64,000 nucleotides of DNA from Hanleya hanleyi (Eukaryota; Mollusca; Polyplacophora; Lepidopleurida; Hanleyidae). The notes below the pieces were generated by a model. The model was not told the DNA's origin. It made no database searches and worked only from the letters and a program-made list of their open reading frames with translations. The stretch spans positions 107,824-171,823 of the forward strand of contig JAVTVY010036957.1 in the NCBI GenBank assembly GCA_036873755.1, written 5' to 3'. Below, piece after piece: positions 1-12,179 of this stretch (the first letter of the stretch is position 1; the number at the start of each line of letters is the position of its first letter). A program made the translations under genes and the position numbers.

Positions 1-207
1 ATCCTTTCTTTCCATACCGGTGTGGAGGCTAAGAATGTCCGGTGGCTAAGAGTGTTTGGTCCTATCTCCCAACCCAGCTAGGACACTTTTCTCCACATTG
101 GGGACTAGTGTCCGTCCTTGGTTGCAATAGAAAAGGATATGAAAAGGGACACTAATCACCAGGCCATTCTTATCCATCACACCGGTACATCGGAATACTT
201 TCCATGT

Positions 208-327
208 CATTTGATAAACTTTTCGTTATCCAGACGTCGTTCGACGGCGTTTATTAACGCCCTCTTCATATAGACGCCGTCCAACGACATATAGCAACCA
301 TTTCCTCATCTGGACGCCGTCCTACGG
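208..327. repeat. Three ~40-bp degenerate tandem units
   Basis: Three units of about 40 bp, each running from a CATTTGATAAAC-like start to an ACGCCGTCC-like end. They lie directly before the left terminal region of the DIRS element. A diverged set of the same three units lies at 9023-9142. Bases 1-207 hold nothing else recognisable. Confidence 0.6.
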
Positions 328-352
328 TATATAATATTAGTGCAGCCGATAG

Positions 353-862
353 GTGAAAGCATTGTGCACTTGATGATAAAAGCATGAAACTTGGCACAAA
401 GGTAGACCATATCTCTACAATTAAATCTGGATATAGGGCCATCTCAAATTTGGCCTATATAGGTCATGGCGGCCATTTTGCAAAATGGCCGCCTCCATTA
501 TTCATTGGCAACGGTGAGAGCAAATTTGCACTTGATGATAAAAGCATGAAACTTGGCACAAAGGTAGACCATATCTATACAATTAAATTTGGATATAGGG
601 CCATCTCAAATTTGGCCTATATAGGTCATGGCGGCCATTTTGCAAAATGGCCGCCTTCATTATTCATTGGCAACGGTGGCATTGTACACTTGATGATAAA
701 AGCATGAAACTTGGCACATAGGTAGACCATATCTATACAATTAAATCTGGATATAGGGCGATCTCAAATTTGGCGTATATATGCCATGGCGGCCATTTTG
801 CAAAATAGATGCCCCCATTATTCATTGGCAACGGTGAAAGCATTGTACACTTGATGATAAAC
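353..862 (+). repeat. ~160-bp tandem repeat in DIRS terminal region
   Basis: About three copies of a ~160-bp unit containing GATAAAAGCATGAAACTTGG and GGTCATGGCGGCCATTTTGC, starting near 353, 512, 676 and (partial) 834. A 107-codon open frame at 384-707 is only a translation of this repeat. A reverse-complement copy sits at 4010-4182. Confidence 0.85.
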
Positions 863-901
863 GCATGAAACGTCCCTCATCTATCGGCAATACAATCCTC
901 T

Positions 902-2660
902 GTGGGCAAGCTGATAGAGAAGGCGTCTGTTATAGAACTTCCGGTTTGGAACAAAACACCCGGGTTCTATTTGCCGTTCTTTCTGATCCCCAAGAAAGAC
1001 ACGCCCGAGAAGCGCCTCAACAAGGACTATCTCACTTCACCGCCACACTTCCGCATGGAGTCCTTCCGGTCCATCCGGTCGGTACTCGAGCAAGGTGAAT
1101 GATTGACTTCTCTGGATTTAAGAGATGCATATCTCCATATCCCGAAACATCCAGAGAACAGGAAGTACTTAAGAGTCATGATCGGCAAACGACGCTTCCA
1201 ACTTCCAGTACTTCCGTTCGGCCTCTCTACTTCCCCTAGGGTGCTTACCAGAGTGTTTACACCAGTGGCACTATTCCTGCTCAGTCTGGGTATAAAATAC
1301 CACTTTTATATCGACGACTCACTGCTAAAGAATGCCTGCAAAGAGCAGTTAATCCAGGACACGCAGTTTGTCTTAAGGATACTGACATCTCTGGGATGCA
1401 TCCCACACGAAGAGAAGTCAGAACTGACTCCGTCGCAAAGGCGCAATTTTCTGGGGGTGGACTACGATACGCTTTTAGCTCTCGCCAAACCCCCGGAAGA
1501 TCGTTGGCAAAAGATAACGACGAAGATACCACGGTTCATCAAGTTATCTCAAGCCAGGGCTTTACACTTTGCTGCGATAGTCGGCCTCTTGACATCAACA
1601 CAGGACGTAATACCAAGAGGGCGACTGCAGCTTCGTCCCTTGATGATATATCTCAATCCTCATTGTGTCAAAAGGCAGTTGAACCCGTGGATACCTGTCA
1701 CGCCTCTTGTTAAACAATGCTTCCAATGATGGCTGGATCCACTCGACGTAATGCCGGGTGTGCCCCTACTTCCGTTTCGCCCGTCACATCACCTGTTCAT
1801 GGATACATCCATGGAAGGATGGGGAGCCCACCTCGAGTCCAAGTCGATATCCGGGTTATGGACAATCGAGGCTCGTACCATATAAACGTGTTGGAGTTTA
1901 TGGCAGTGACACATGTCATCCGCACGTGAGTTAACGTATTGACCGAGAAGAACCTGCTGGTTGCTGCGGACAACACATCAGTCGTGTCCTACATCAACAA
2001 GCAGGGTGGGGGGGGGGGGGGACGAGATCTCCTCAATTACAAAGCCAAGCGGAAATCTTTTTCGGTCTGTGTTGGGACAACAACATATCAATGTTGGCCA
2101 GGCACATACCGAGAGTTCTGAATGTCTTAGCGGATTCGCTTTCACGACGGAATCAGATAATTCCCACAGAGTGGCAAATTCACCCAGCCATACTAAAACA
2201 GATAGATGTCTGGGAGATGCCACACATGGATCTGTTCGCCACACGACGCAACAATCTATTGCCCCTGTTTATGTCTCCGGTCCCGGGTCCGTTGGCATAC
2301 GCATTGGACGCCCTATCGCAAGACTGGTCAGGCATGATAATGATAGCATATGCGTTCCCGCCTCCAGCTATCCTAGCGAAGGTACTCCGGAAGATCCACG
2401 AACACATCTGTGTCGTATACCTAATTGTTCCGTGATGGCCAGCAAGGCCGTGGTTTCCGGACTTGCTGGATCTTCTGGTAGATGTACCGAGACGACTTCC
2501 GGTATGGCGCAACCTACTACGCCAGTCCGGGTCGTCAATATTCCACAGCCAGTGAGAGCTGTTCCACTACCACGTGTGCAAGTGCTCAAAGGACACTTTG
2601 CTCAGGCGAGATTTTCTGCGGAAGTTGGGCCCCGAATGGTGCAATCGATTCGACCGTCCT
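902..2660 (+). pseudogene. DIRS-type reverse transcriptase-RNase H, broken
   Basis: The RT core is readable at 1103-1729: SLDLRDAYLHIPKHPENRKY, LPFGLSTSPRVLTRV, and a YIDD active-site box in KYHFYIDDSLL. These are typical of the DIRS/Ngaro RT branch. A TGA at 1100-1102 splits the upstream in-frame part (from 902) from the core. RNase H-type pieces follow in shifted frames: MDTSMEGWGAHLE near 1800-1840, NVLEFMAV near 1888-1912, AADNTSVVSYINKQ near 1966-2007, and LADSLSR near 2127. The RNase H D-E-D-D set therefore looks present but scattered over frames. The long G tract at about 2007-2020 is a likely frameshift point. Not translatable as one protein. Confidence 0.8.
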
Positions 2661-2700
2661 CTTCCGCTGTATACCAGTCAAAGTAGGCAGACTTTGATGT

Positions 2701-3300
2701 TTGTTGTGGAGAGAGGGATATCAATCCAACAATTCATCCAGAGCAACTATTCCTCAAGTAGCAGAGTTTATATTGTACCTGTTCCAAGATAGGGGCCTGG
2801 TACCCGCTACAGTAGAAGGTTACAGAGCAGCCATCGCACAGCCTATTCTTCTGGGCACTGAGATTAATCCTTCGACTGATCCGAATTTGACTGCACTTAT
2901 CAAATCGTTCAAGATTTCGGTTCGTGCACTTGCGTGTTATCTGAATCGTACTGACGATCGTAGGGCGGGTAGGAGGCGCTTGTTTATCCCTTTCGATCCG
3001 AATGCCAAACAAGAATAAGCAGAATACTATCTCAAGTTGGCTCAAAAAATACGATTCGACTAGCGTACTCCACGGCTACGGATAGACAAGCCGCGCTCGT
3101 AAACGTTTCTGATCACGAGATTAGAGCACTAGCGGCATCATTGCCTTTGCGGACTAATAGAACAGTGACAGATATTATGAGGGCGTGCTACTGGAGGTCA
3201 AATACGACGTTTACCTCATTCTAACTCCGTGACATGCCGTTTGTATATGACGATCTCTACTCCATCGGCCCCCTAGTTAGAGCTCAGAGGGTTTCTATGG
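2701..3300 (+). pseudogene. DIRS-type tyrosine recombinase, catalytic Tyr codon is a stop
   Basis: The N-terminal core-binding part is open at 2701-3015 (FILYLFQDRGLVPATVEGY, STDPNLTALIKSFKIS). After a one-base frameshift near 3015 the catalytic part continues: AYSTATDRQAALVNVSDHEI, then RALAASLPLRTN, then RACYWRSNTTFTSF, a TAA at 3222-3224, then LRDMPF. DHEIR fits the H-x-x-R box of the family. The TAA falls exactly where DIRS recombinases carry the nucleophilic tyrosine before LRD. The frame is unbroken from the shift to this stop. Family assignment rests on motif recognition only. Confidence 0.75.
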
Positions 3301-4009
3301 GATCGAGGCCAGCAAGATAGCCAGATGAAGATCGGACGTACAGTTTTTAACCTGCTTGCTGGTGTATGCGACTCGACATTGAAGGCAGAGTAGCGACATT
3401 GGTTTCCTATAAACCACAGGCATAAACATATATGTTACTACTGTCGTATGATCTCTTGGATCCTCAGTGAGGTAGAAGATCTTTGATTTCTATTCTGACT
3501 AGTCACACTGCTCACTTTTATAGCTTTCCATGGTATGTATCAGTTTGCCCACCATCTTATCTGTGGCATTCTATGCATAGAGTGGAAGTGAGGTAAGTTT
3601 TCAGCGAAAATAACTAGAAAATTTTGCAAGCAAATATCTTGCTAAAACTTGCCTCAGTTCCAGTGATGCCCACCCGCCTTCTCCTCTAAGATACACCACT
3701 TGATCGTGTAGCTCGGTGGAATAAGAGGGAAGTATGGGTGTGAGCATGCGCGTGACTAGCAGGGGAGAAAACTGTGTTGTTTTGAATTTTTGCTGGGCGA
3801 TTTCATGGTAAAGTTTCGATGGGATAAGCTGATTGTATAGAAGAAAATATTACATTATCAGATCCGCCATTTTGGATTTACCCACAATTATTTGCCGATA
3901 GAGTGTTTCAATGAACTATTAAATGCATGGTATGTTATTAAACGGAACGGTTCATTCAAAAACGTTTCTAATCATGAGTTTTTGTCCATGAAATACGTCA
4001 AAGCTGCAC
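3301..4009. other. DIRS 3' region, no coding signal
   Basis: Non-coding tail of the DIRS element between the recombinase remnant and the inverted terminal copy. I see no open frame with recognisable content. Confidence 0.5.
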
Positions 4010-4182
4010 ATCATGGCCGCCATTTTGGAAAATGGACGCCATGACCTACATAGGACAAATCTGTGATGGCCCTATATCTAATTTTTTTCGTATAGTCTTA
4101 GTCTAGCAACATGCCAAGTTTCATGCTTTTATCATGAAATGCACAGTACTTTTGTATTATTCACCTATCGGCTGCACTATAT
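4010..4182 (-). repeat. Right inverted terminal sequence of DIRS element
   Basis: The reverse complement shares GTGCAGCCGATAGGTGAA, GATAAAAGCATGAAACTTGG, ATAGGGCCATC and GGTCATGGC(G/A)TCCATTTT with 326-488. It defines the right end of the element. Confidence 0.75.
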
Positions 4183-6329
4183 GGCCTTCTCAGCATCGCG
4201 CTAGACGGAATTTTGGATGTTTCATCGTCCATTTTTTGCTCATCGTCCATTTCTCCACATCGTCTAAGCGTGACAGAGACACATCAGACTCTAGAATTCG
4301 TCTTGATAATGATATTGAGCAAAATAAATTTTATTCATGTGGGTTGACACAGGAAATATCACAGAGAAACGTAATATTGCATTTTCCAGTTTTTATAAGT
4401 GTAATTTTGAATAGAGCAGCTTAGACAAAACTGTTTGTTAGTGTACATATATAAACGAAATAAAAACATTTCTATATAATTTTTTGTCTATAGGCTGAAA
4501 ATAATAATGGCTCCTTGAACAAAAAATATTATATCCCCGCAAAATTTTTTTTATATATATTGGGAGATTGTTATTTTTTATTTATTTTTTTCAATGAGCC
4601 ACTATATTTTTCAGGCCAGAGACGTAAATCTACGGAGAAAAGTATTTATTCCGTTTATTTAGTAAACAAAAAATCCATTCCAATTTACACTAACAAAATC
4701 TGATAACGCATTGTTCCGTTTCCCTTTGGGAAATATGTTAGAAATGGACGTGAACAACGTAATGGCTGCTTTCTGAGGACCCCTTATTAATTCATCCATG
4801 TGGAGACCTATGAATACAGAATTTTCGAGCTCTTATTTTTTCGGAGGTCATCTCTCCGTCACAACCGACCATATATGTTGATGCACTGTCTGTTCTTGTA
4901 AAATTGATCTATCTCTGATCTCTGAAATCTACTCAAGTGGAGGCGGAAGAGGAATGAGTGGGGTATCAGAAACCCAAGTCCAAAATCATTGATACATAGT
5001 TAGTATACTTCATCATAATTGGGGAGCTCTGTGATCCTACCAGGTTCCATCTGTGACTAATTTAATTAACCGAGAAGACTGATTCATTAACCTGCTTTTC
5101 AGTATTAGTTTATACAAACTTAGGAAAATGGTGATGCTTGTGACTCGGCGCCAGGAGTGATACCAAGACAAAATCATGACTGAGTGAATAGAATTTAACG
5201 TCGCTTTCAACAATATTTCAGCTCTATTGCGACGAACCAACTAAGCATCACCCATCCAAGTTGCGTTCCTGCTACTTCAAAGAAGAAATCTTTGAAGCAG
5301 CACGGAATCAGGCACCCCGGCCCCCCTCCCCTCACCCTATAAAACATTGAGGACAGCACACAAGCCACAAACAGGACGCTTACATGGTGCAATAAAGACA
5401 ATTTTTAGAAATTTTGGTCCCCAAGACGACGTAGTCCTTGTGCGCGATCTTTGATATTATAACGCAAGGTTGTCTGTTGACTCGGGTGATGGTGTCTACA
5501 TAATCCTTCCAGATAGATTCCAGTTCAGCTCCGAGATTTCTCGAAGACTTGAAATGGATAACAACGCAACTCAAATTTCTGAATATATAGTTTTTACTAT
5601 ATATGCATTTCGTATCAACTACAACATTTCACGTAATTTGTGAACTCTACCGGTGGTATGATGGAATAAACTCTGATTTGAAATCACCAAACATTCTCTT
5701 TTATACTGTCCTGTATGAATGTGGGTGCGTGCCAGACCCATCAAATTCTCAGTACAATTATGACAACTCGAATCGCTATCTGTCTCAAAACTAAAACATC
5801 CCCATCATACTAGGGATTCATGAAGTACAGATTAAGTGCAGTTATACAATCATGCAATATGAAACCATATAGTCTGAAGCTATATACATAACTTTTTCTC
5901 GCAAATAACAGTGTACATAGATGTTTTACAATACCTGACCTAAAAGGTCATGAAATGAAATATCGGAAATAGCTTTGTCAAAACAAGCAGCACTGGAAAT
6001 TAAAACACATCATAATGGACTGACGTTTAGAATACCAGGACACTACATGCACAATTACTGTCACAAGTTAAGTATGGTGGCTGAAAAGTCGATCTTTACG
6101 TTAAAGTATGGTGGCTAATAAATCAATATTACACAAAGTGATATTACAGTGCTATAGGCATCACATTATCAAGTTCCTGTTGCTTCTCAGTAAAATACAC
6201 TGAAGCAACAGGAAGCCTTGGACAAAATCATGGTTCTACTGACAAGTAATCCAAGAAAGCCTGATATAATAGAGCATCAAAATAATGTATATCAGATCAA
6301 AATGCGTCAAGAAAACCATGGTTTACTAA
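4183..6329. other. Gene-poor DNA
   Basis: AT-rich sequence with only short chance frames (60-96 codons), low-complexity T-rich runs near 4540-4600, and no splice-supported coding exon that I can identify. Confidence 0.5.
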
Positions 6330-6605
6330 ATACTAGTCCATGGATCATTATTCAGCCATCGTCCATTAAACAGTTTCCAAATAATTCATTCATATAACAG
6401 CATTAGCACCAGTTTATAAACAAACAATCATAGTAACCTATACATCAACTTACGCTAGTTTCCCGTATGAGAGAATCGGTCAACAGTTCTCAACGATGTC
6501 GGCAAGACATAATGATGTTCCAGTGATGTATGTCAGTCACGCTTTGATTGCGACTGTTCATACGAATACCATAACATTATTCGCTTTCACCCCGGTTCTT
6601 CGTGT
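6330..6605 (-). repeat. Solo 3' tail of Penelope-like retroelement (copy A)
   Basis: The reverse complement matches the sequence that follows the RT frame at 61930-62312: GAACAGTC(G/A)CAATCAAAGCG, GTTGACCG near the middle, and TAATGGACGACGGCTGA near the end. The RT part is absent, so this is a strongly 5'-truncated copy. Its last ~20 bases are diverged. Confidence 0.65.
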
Positions 6606-7014
6606 GTGTGCTAAAAATACTATTGTTGAGTTTTGGAGTGGATATCTCGTGTTCAACGTCATTTAATAGTACCTTGTCTGGCGACCCACTACCATTTGCC
6701 GTTTACCGTTGAATCTTCGTAACATTCACCATCTTGTACCGGTACTATGGAGTAAGTCTGCAATTTGTTCTCTGATGTCAATGCCGTTCTTTATCAAATC
6801 ACGTTCCGACCTCCAGTGATATTTCTAAAGGCCGTCGTCTATGTTATGAAATATCTTAACCACCCTCGATGATCGTCCTGGATTATTTATGATCATCCAG
6901 GAACAGGTGCGAACGCCCCAGATTATGGTTTACTTTTCTGAAGTGTTTTTGAACGTGCTGGAATATCTTTGAACGCCCTTTGAACGCCTTTGAGCCCAAA
7001 TGTACGGCTCTTAA

Positions 7015-8196
7015 GCATACCTGGCCTGGTTCGGGGGGAATGGGGCCGAAATGAACTCTTTACCAAACTTTCTGTGCTATTTCCGGAACGACGAAAAATG
7101 GAGAGCTGAAACTCCTTGACCTATTAGTTTATCATAATGGGGTCATTTTGAGCCTAGTGGTAAGTTTCAGCCCCCTAGCTCAGGGGGTAAGAAAAATAAT
7201 TTGGTGGGGGGGGGGAGCATTTCACCCTCCCTCCCCCACCAAAAATTTCTGATTTTAGGGTTGTCCGAAGTACACCTATAAAAATAGTTCCTAATTGTTT
7301 ATTCTTTCTCAGACCAGAATAGTTATCCTTCAGTGGTTGACAGGCTTTGTAGGCCTATATATAGTCACTTAGCATGTACTTGATCCCTTATCTGTGTTAA
7401 ATAATACTCTGTTAATTGTTTTCCTTCAAGATATCAGATTGATACGCACTAAAGTATGGAAGCCGGCTAGCGTCAGTCTTCCAAAGATTGACGTCAGCTC
7501 AGAGAAATACAGTTCAGGAGGCAACATGTACATGTGTAAAGAGCTGCTCTACCATAACTCTAGGGGCTGTACATGTATATATGCTGGGTCAAGTTTCTGA
7601 TGAATGAAAAGGTCAAGCTAAAACTAGAGCATCACATAGAATGGTGTTAGGAATATATGTACATGTATGTAGTGAAATTAATGAATCAATTGAACTTAAA
7701 CTTAGGAATAATACTATCTGACATGTCTGAGAACTGAAATATTCTGAGATGGATGTCTTCCCACTTGTTGTTTCATGCACTCATGAATGTGTTCTAATTC
7801 TTCCATTCAGTACGGGGTGTATGTATAATAGTAGTACCACTACGATGGCCGCTTTTATACATCACAGTGATGTCATTTTCAAAAACTGCATTTTTGTTGT
7901 TTTTTTTATTTTTTTTATTTACGCAATTTCTCCCGGAGAACTGCGTGATAAATTAGTAAATATTATAATGTGATGTGGAATAAATTAGTTCTTGCCCACT
8001 TTTCATCGCGGTAAAGTTTCATCGCGTCACTGTGACGTCATCAAGTGGTCACATTGGATTTTTTACATTTTTCTGGTAGAGATTGGCCTAAGGATATAGT
8101 TTGGTAAGTTTCAACCCCCTGGCTCAAGGGGTAAGCACCCCCCACGCCAACCCAGGCCTGGACAGGTCCCAAAGTGCCAAGGCCAGATAGGGTTAC
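7015..8196. repeat. Fragmented copy of TTAA-type MITE family
   Basis: Bases 7015-7215 (CCAAACTTTCTGTGCTATTT, GGAGAGCTGAAACTCC, GGTAAGTTTCAGCCCCCTAG) and 7857-8196 (GTCACTGTGACGTCATCAAG, ending CCAGATAGGGTTAC) match successive parts of the intact copy at 27460-28007. The stretch between looks like an insertion of unknown origin. Confidence 0.65.
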
Positions 8197-9022
8197 AGAA
8201 GGAATAAACAATCTGGTTTATAATGGTAATTATTGCTAGACAACAAAGTCAGGTAATAGTTATTCTATCAATATATTTTATCAATTTATTTTATTTACGT
8301 CTCACCGTCCATTACATACATACTCACATAAAATACATGCATACACACATTAAAATACAGATAGTAAGAAAAGATCAGATGCCTCTCTAAACTGCGAATT
8401 TCTCTAACCGTATCTTAAGTGCATAAGGTAAAGTACCGAATATCATCACTACGCTTGATTAGAAATGCTTCCTAACTTCTACACGTAAGGGACTCCTTCT
8501 GTACGTCCATGTACAATCAAAATACACAATTCGTGTATACTATGAAATCATGGGGCAGTAGATATTGAACACGATAGCATAATGTGCTCATGATATAGAC
8601 CTACCAGTTGTGGAAATCTTACAAATCTGACCCAAAATGATATTTGCTAACTTCTATTGATCCATGTTTACTCCTTCCTATTTTTTTTTTTTTGAGTCGG
8701 TATCAGTTAAAGAGGTTTTGGTTTTCCTTGCAAGTGACCTCATTACAAAGCCATTTGTCTGGGGAGCCATCGATCCAATATCCATGACATTGGGGTTGGA
8801 ATTCCCAAGCTTTCCTCACAAACTGGCAGTAGAGGAAGTCCAGTAGAATAGACGATGCAAGAGGCGATCGGTGAGCCACATGTACATAATAATCGATCAA
8901 CTGTGTCATGATAGCGAGCGCTGCTCTTAAAATGTTGTCCTCCGCTTGTCATACGATGATCCCTTTAGCAATGTATTTAGCACTAATTACTCCGCCTTCC
9001 CGTGCCGGTACATCGAATTATT
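8197..9022. other. No gene seen
   Basis: Short chance frames only; a T homopolymer at about 8680-8693. No recognised repeat. Confidence 0.4.
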
Positions 9023-9142
9023 CATTTGGTAAACCTTTCATCATTTACACGCAGTCAGGCTGCATTTGGTAACCCTTTCGTCATTTAGTTGTCGTCCGAT
9101 GGCATTTAATAACCCTCTCGTCATGGAGGCATCGTCAGACTA
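9023..9142. repeat. Second copy of the ~40-bp three-unit repeat
   Basis: Three ~40-bp units beginning CATTTGGTAA(A/C)CC and ending near GTC(A/C)G(A/G)(C/T), matching 208-327 in period and order, and preceded by a similar CCGGTACATCG(A/G)A stretch at both loci. Confidence 0.6.
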
Positions 9143-11481
9143 CTATGGGTAAAATGTATTATTGGAGTGAAGGCGTTTTTACCCGTTCTCTTGACGAGTA
9201 CTCGTTGGTAAGAAAGAAAATTACCACATGTTGCTAACCGTAACATTTTCTAGTTGAATGAATGACTATCCTTCTCTGAAGGGTGTTCTCGAAACGAAGA
9301 CCCATAAACGAAGACCCTTCCCCAAAAGTGCCCCTCAAGAGGGTCTTCCATCTTCGGTCTTCGTTTTGGTATTACCCCTTTTCGGAATCTCGTTTGTTCA
9401 GTCCAGATTCTCTCTTGAAATTGGTTTCCACTATCCACAAAATCTGGGTTTAAGAAAACATCAAACAGATTTCTCCAAACCGTTTTACCGTCTATACGTA
9501 TACGGCCAAGAGGAGGATTTTATGTATATGAGGAGGATTATATTCTTTCCTAACGATGTAGTACACTCATTATCTTCATCTCTCTTTGAATAGTTTGAAT
9601 AGTTTGAACTGTTTGAATAGTTCCCCATATATCAAGTAAAGATTATGGGTCATATCAGTTTACCACATCCCAAAGTGGCCATAGTTCATGAAGGATAATC
9701 AGTCCAGCAAAGTACGGAGTTAAGAATGTCCGCTGGTGGTAAATCAAAGTAAATATCTTTCTGAATAATGTGTGTTGTTGCATTCCTAATTTTGTAATAA
9801 GAGGAAAAACAAAGAAAAAATATATGGGTTGGTTTAAGTGGACTGACCCATACTCCATATTTTAACCCAGAAAAGATAGGGAATAGCCCTACTTTTGAAG
9901 CATATTCATGAAAAAAACATATAAATAGTATTTAATTTTTTCTTATATTCTAACTGTTTGAAGATAATCACGATGGCTATCAAAAGTTATCAAATTGGAT
10001 GAATGTTGCTGTGCAAAATTCTCGACTAGAAAACTTTTAAAGGAAATACCCATCTCTTAACCTAGGAGAGGGAGATAATCCAATAGGAAAAACAGGCAAA
10101 ATCACCAGCGGATATCCTTAAGTAACGTTACTGTTTCGATAACAAGTGACCGGGCTTTTCATGCTTTTTCAGGCTATCGCAAGAATCAAGATATATTGAA
10201 CCTTACATAAAAATGAGCGCTGAACTTTGACAAGTAGGTTGATAACCAATTTATCCAGAAATCCGAGTAATGATAAACGAGTAAGTATATGCATATCGGA
10301 AGTTGTCCTCTAATTGGTTCAAAACTAAGATAGAGGGTTTACCACCAAAAATATTACGTAAACCTTGCATATCCACGTTAAAATTGAAAAATGATGAAAA
10401 ATAACAAAAAGAGTGTGATTAAACATTGATAACAACATGCTTCAACATGATTAAAAAAATTATATTTTTTAATAACGAAACAGTCGAAGTGGATATTTCG
10501 CTACTCAATTTTGTACTTTGCTGGACTGATAATTGTTCATTAAAACTGCCTATTTTGAAAATGGTGGCACACAAACTATTCCTTGTAGTTTCTCAATGTT
10601 ACTGCATTGAAATGTCGTAGAAATTGCTCATCAAACGTGTAAAAAAAAGTTTTTTTACCCGATTTATATTCATCACATTTGCACAGATATTGCTTGGAGA
10701 CAACCTGAACCAGATGCATTTTTTAACTTGCCGAGATTCGTAAATTTCAAGGTATTCAGACTTTTTTGAATGCAAGTAATGTGTCCTACATGTATTTCAG
10801 CAGAACCAGTATGTTGTTCTAACCTATTATTACTTCAAACAGTAACACAAGCTACTGGCAAGAGTAAATCGTGTTACTGTATGTAGCCATAACAAGATAT
10901 AATTACCTGCCTTCCTGGAAGACAAGGACGATGTGCGTGTGTTGAAGAACCTGTCTGAGGATTCACTATAATGGATATTATTATATATTGACTATACGCT
11001 GATAAATAGTGAAAATTTTATCTTGACGAATTCTGAGGAGTTTCTGTACTGTTTGACATCATCTCACCTCTGGCACAGGAGAATGTTTATTTTTAACACG
11101 TTATAGTCAGCAGCCACGACATTCCTTCGAACAGCTCTCAAGCAAAATTGTATATATTGGCAAGAGCAAGTCAGTGTCTGTTTGAAGGAATGGGACGGTT
11201 GCCAATAACATATTCCTTCCAGATCTTCCGTTAAATGAGAAGGCAGTTCCGATGTGTCAAGGCTTTAAAGATAGAGATAGGATTAAAGATGTTTAGGTTC
11301 TGGCAGTGCAAGAGGAAAATTTGCCACAAATGAGTATGACCCAGAACATGGTGAACCATATACCGTGTGTACAAACACAACAAACTTTTGAAATGCGAAT
11401 TAATATAGATGCGAATGGCTTCTTCCTACAACTTCATAGCATTATATCAGCACGATTGATTTGCCGCGGAAATTGTACAAA
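9143..11481. other. Gene-poor DNA
   Basis: An open frame of 111 codons at 9258-9593 lies over an imperfect inverted repeat built on CGAAGACCC/GGGTCTTC and has no recognisable domain. Nothing else is supported. Confidence 0.4.
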
Positions 11482-12010
11482 TACAAGCGTCTATTCTGTC
11501 ATTCAATATTCAGCCGTCGTCCATTAAAAAATTTCCGAGTTCATAATCCAAAGACCTAATTCATATAGCAGCATAATTAGCACCAAATTCACAAAAGAAT
11601 CATAGTATAGACTAGTTTCCAGCAAGAGAGAAACGATCAACAGTTTTCAATGATGGCAAGATATAACGATGGTCCAAAAATATCAAATCCGTGTCGTTGG
11701 CCAGTATTCTTATTATCCGTATGATTTTCGTTGTACAGTCGTTATCTAGAGAATGATGTATATCAGTCACGCCTTAGTTGTGTCTACTTTAGAAGACCGT
11801 TTTAGTCGGGTAAAAGAAGACTATTTTATGGTATTTGAAAGAAGTCGGTTTGTTGCATAAGTTTTATTGCATGTGCATGTGTTTTGGTGTGATGTATTGA
11901 TTATTCCTGGATTGTTTTAGTCGCTATATAGCTGAAATATTGCGGAACTCGACGTTAAACATTAATTCTCTCTCTGTTCATATGAACACCATGAAGGTCT
12001 TGAAGCACCA
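11482..12010 (-). repeat. 3' tail of Penelope-like retroelement (copy B) with nested insertion
   Basis: The reverse complement ends at GACGCTTGTA and contains AATGGACGACGGCTGAATAT, TTGAAAACTGTTGATCG and GGCGTGACTGATATACATCA, as in 61990-62312. The copy is split at about 11789-11974 by a SINE-like unit, after which its 5' part resumes (TTCATATGAAC, CTTCAAGACC on the complement). Confidence 0.65.
11789..11974 (+). repeat. SINE-like unit inserted in copy B
   Basis: About 185 bp ending GCTGAAATATTGCGGAACTC, then GACGTTAAAC and a CTCTCT tail. This type of 3' end is common in mollusc short repeats (recollection, not checked). It interrupts the retroelement tail cleanly. No RNA polymerase III box was verified. 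Confidence 0.5.
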
Positions 12011-12179
12011 GGATTCATACTGTCTCTAGCATGATAATAGCAAGATAACCGCGATGGCGGTACTATATCGTGTTATCATAATCCTTTAGGCGTCATCTCA
12101 CCGTCGCCCTTTTGCCAACGTATCATCTTGCAATCATACATGTGCCAATCACCATCGTGCTGTACCAATAGTCCTGTCT

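Larger units (their letters stand above)
326..4182 (+). mobile_element. Decayed DIRS-type (tyrosine recombinase) retrotransposon
   Basis: The order RT, RNase H, tyrosine recombinase, with no DDE integrase or LTR protease, is that of the DIRS group. The left terminal sequence (about 326-488) recurs inverted at about 4010-4182, sharing GTGCAGCCGATAGGTGAA and GATAAAAGCATGAAACTTGG, so the element has inverted terminal repeats. No gag-like ORF precedes the RT; about 160-bp tandem copies of the terminal sequence occupy that space. Several stops, frameshifts and a G homopolymer (about 2007-2020) show it is inactive. DIRS elements use the recombinase to integrate a circular cDNA; that is family knowledge, not shown here. 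Confidence 0.8.

Noticed and set aside
384..707. 107-codon frame
   Set aside because: Direct translation of the 160-bp DIRS terminal repeat.
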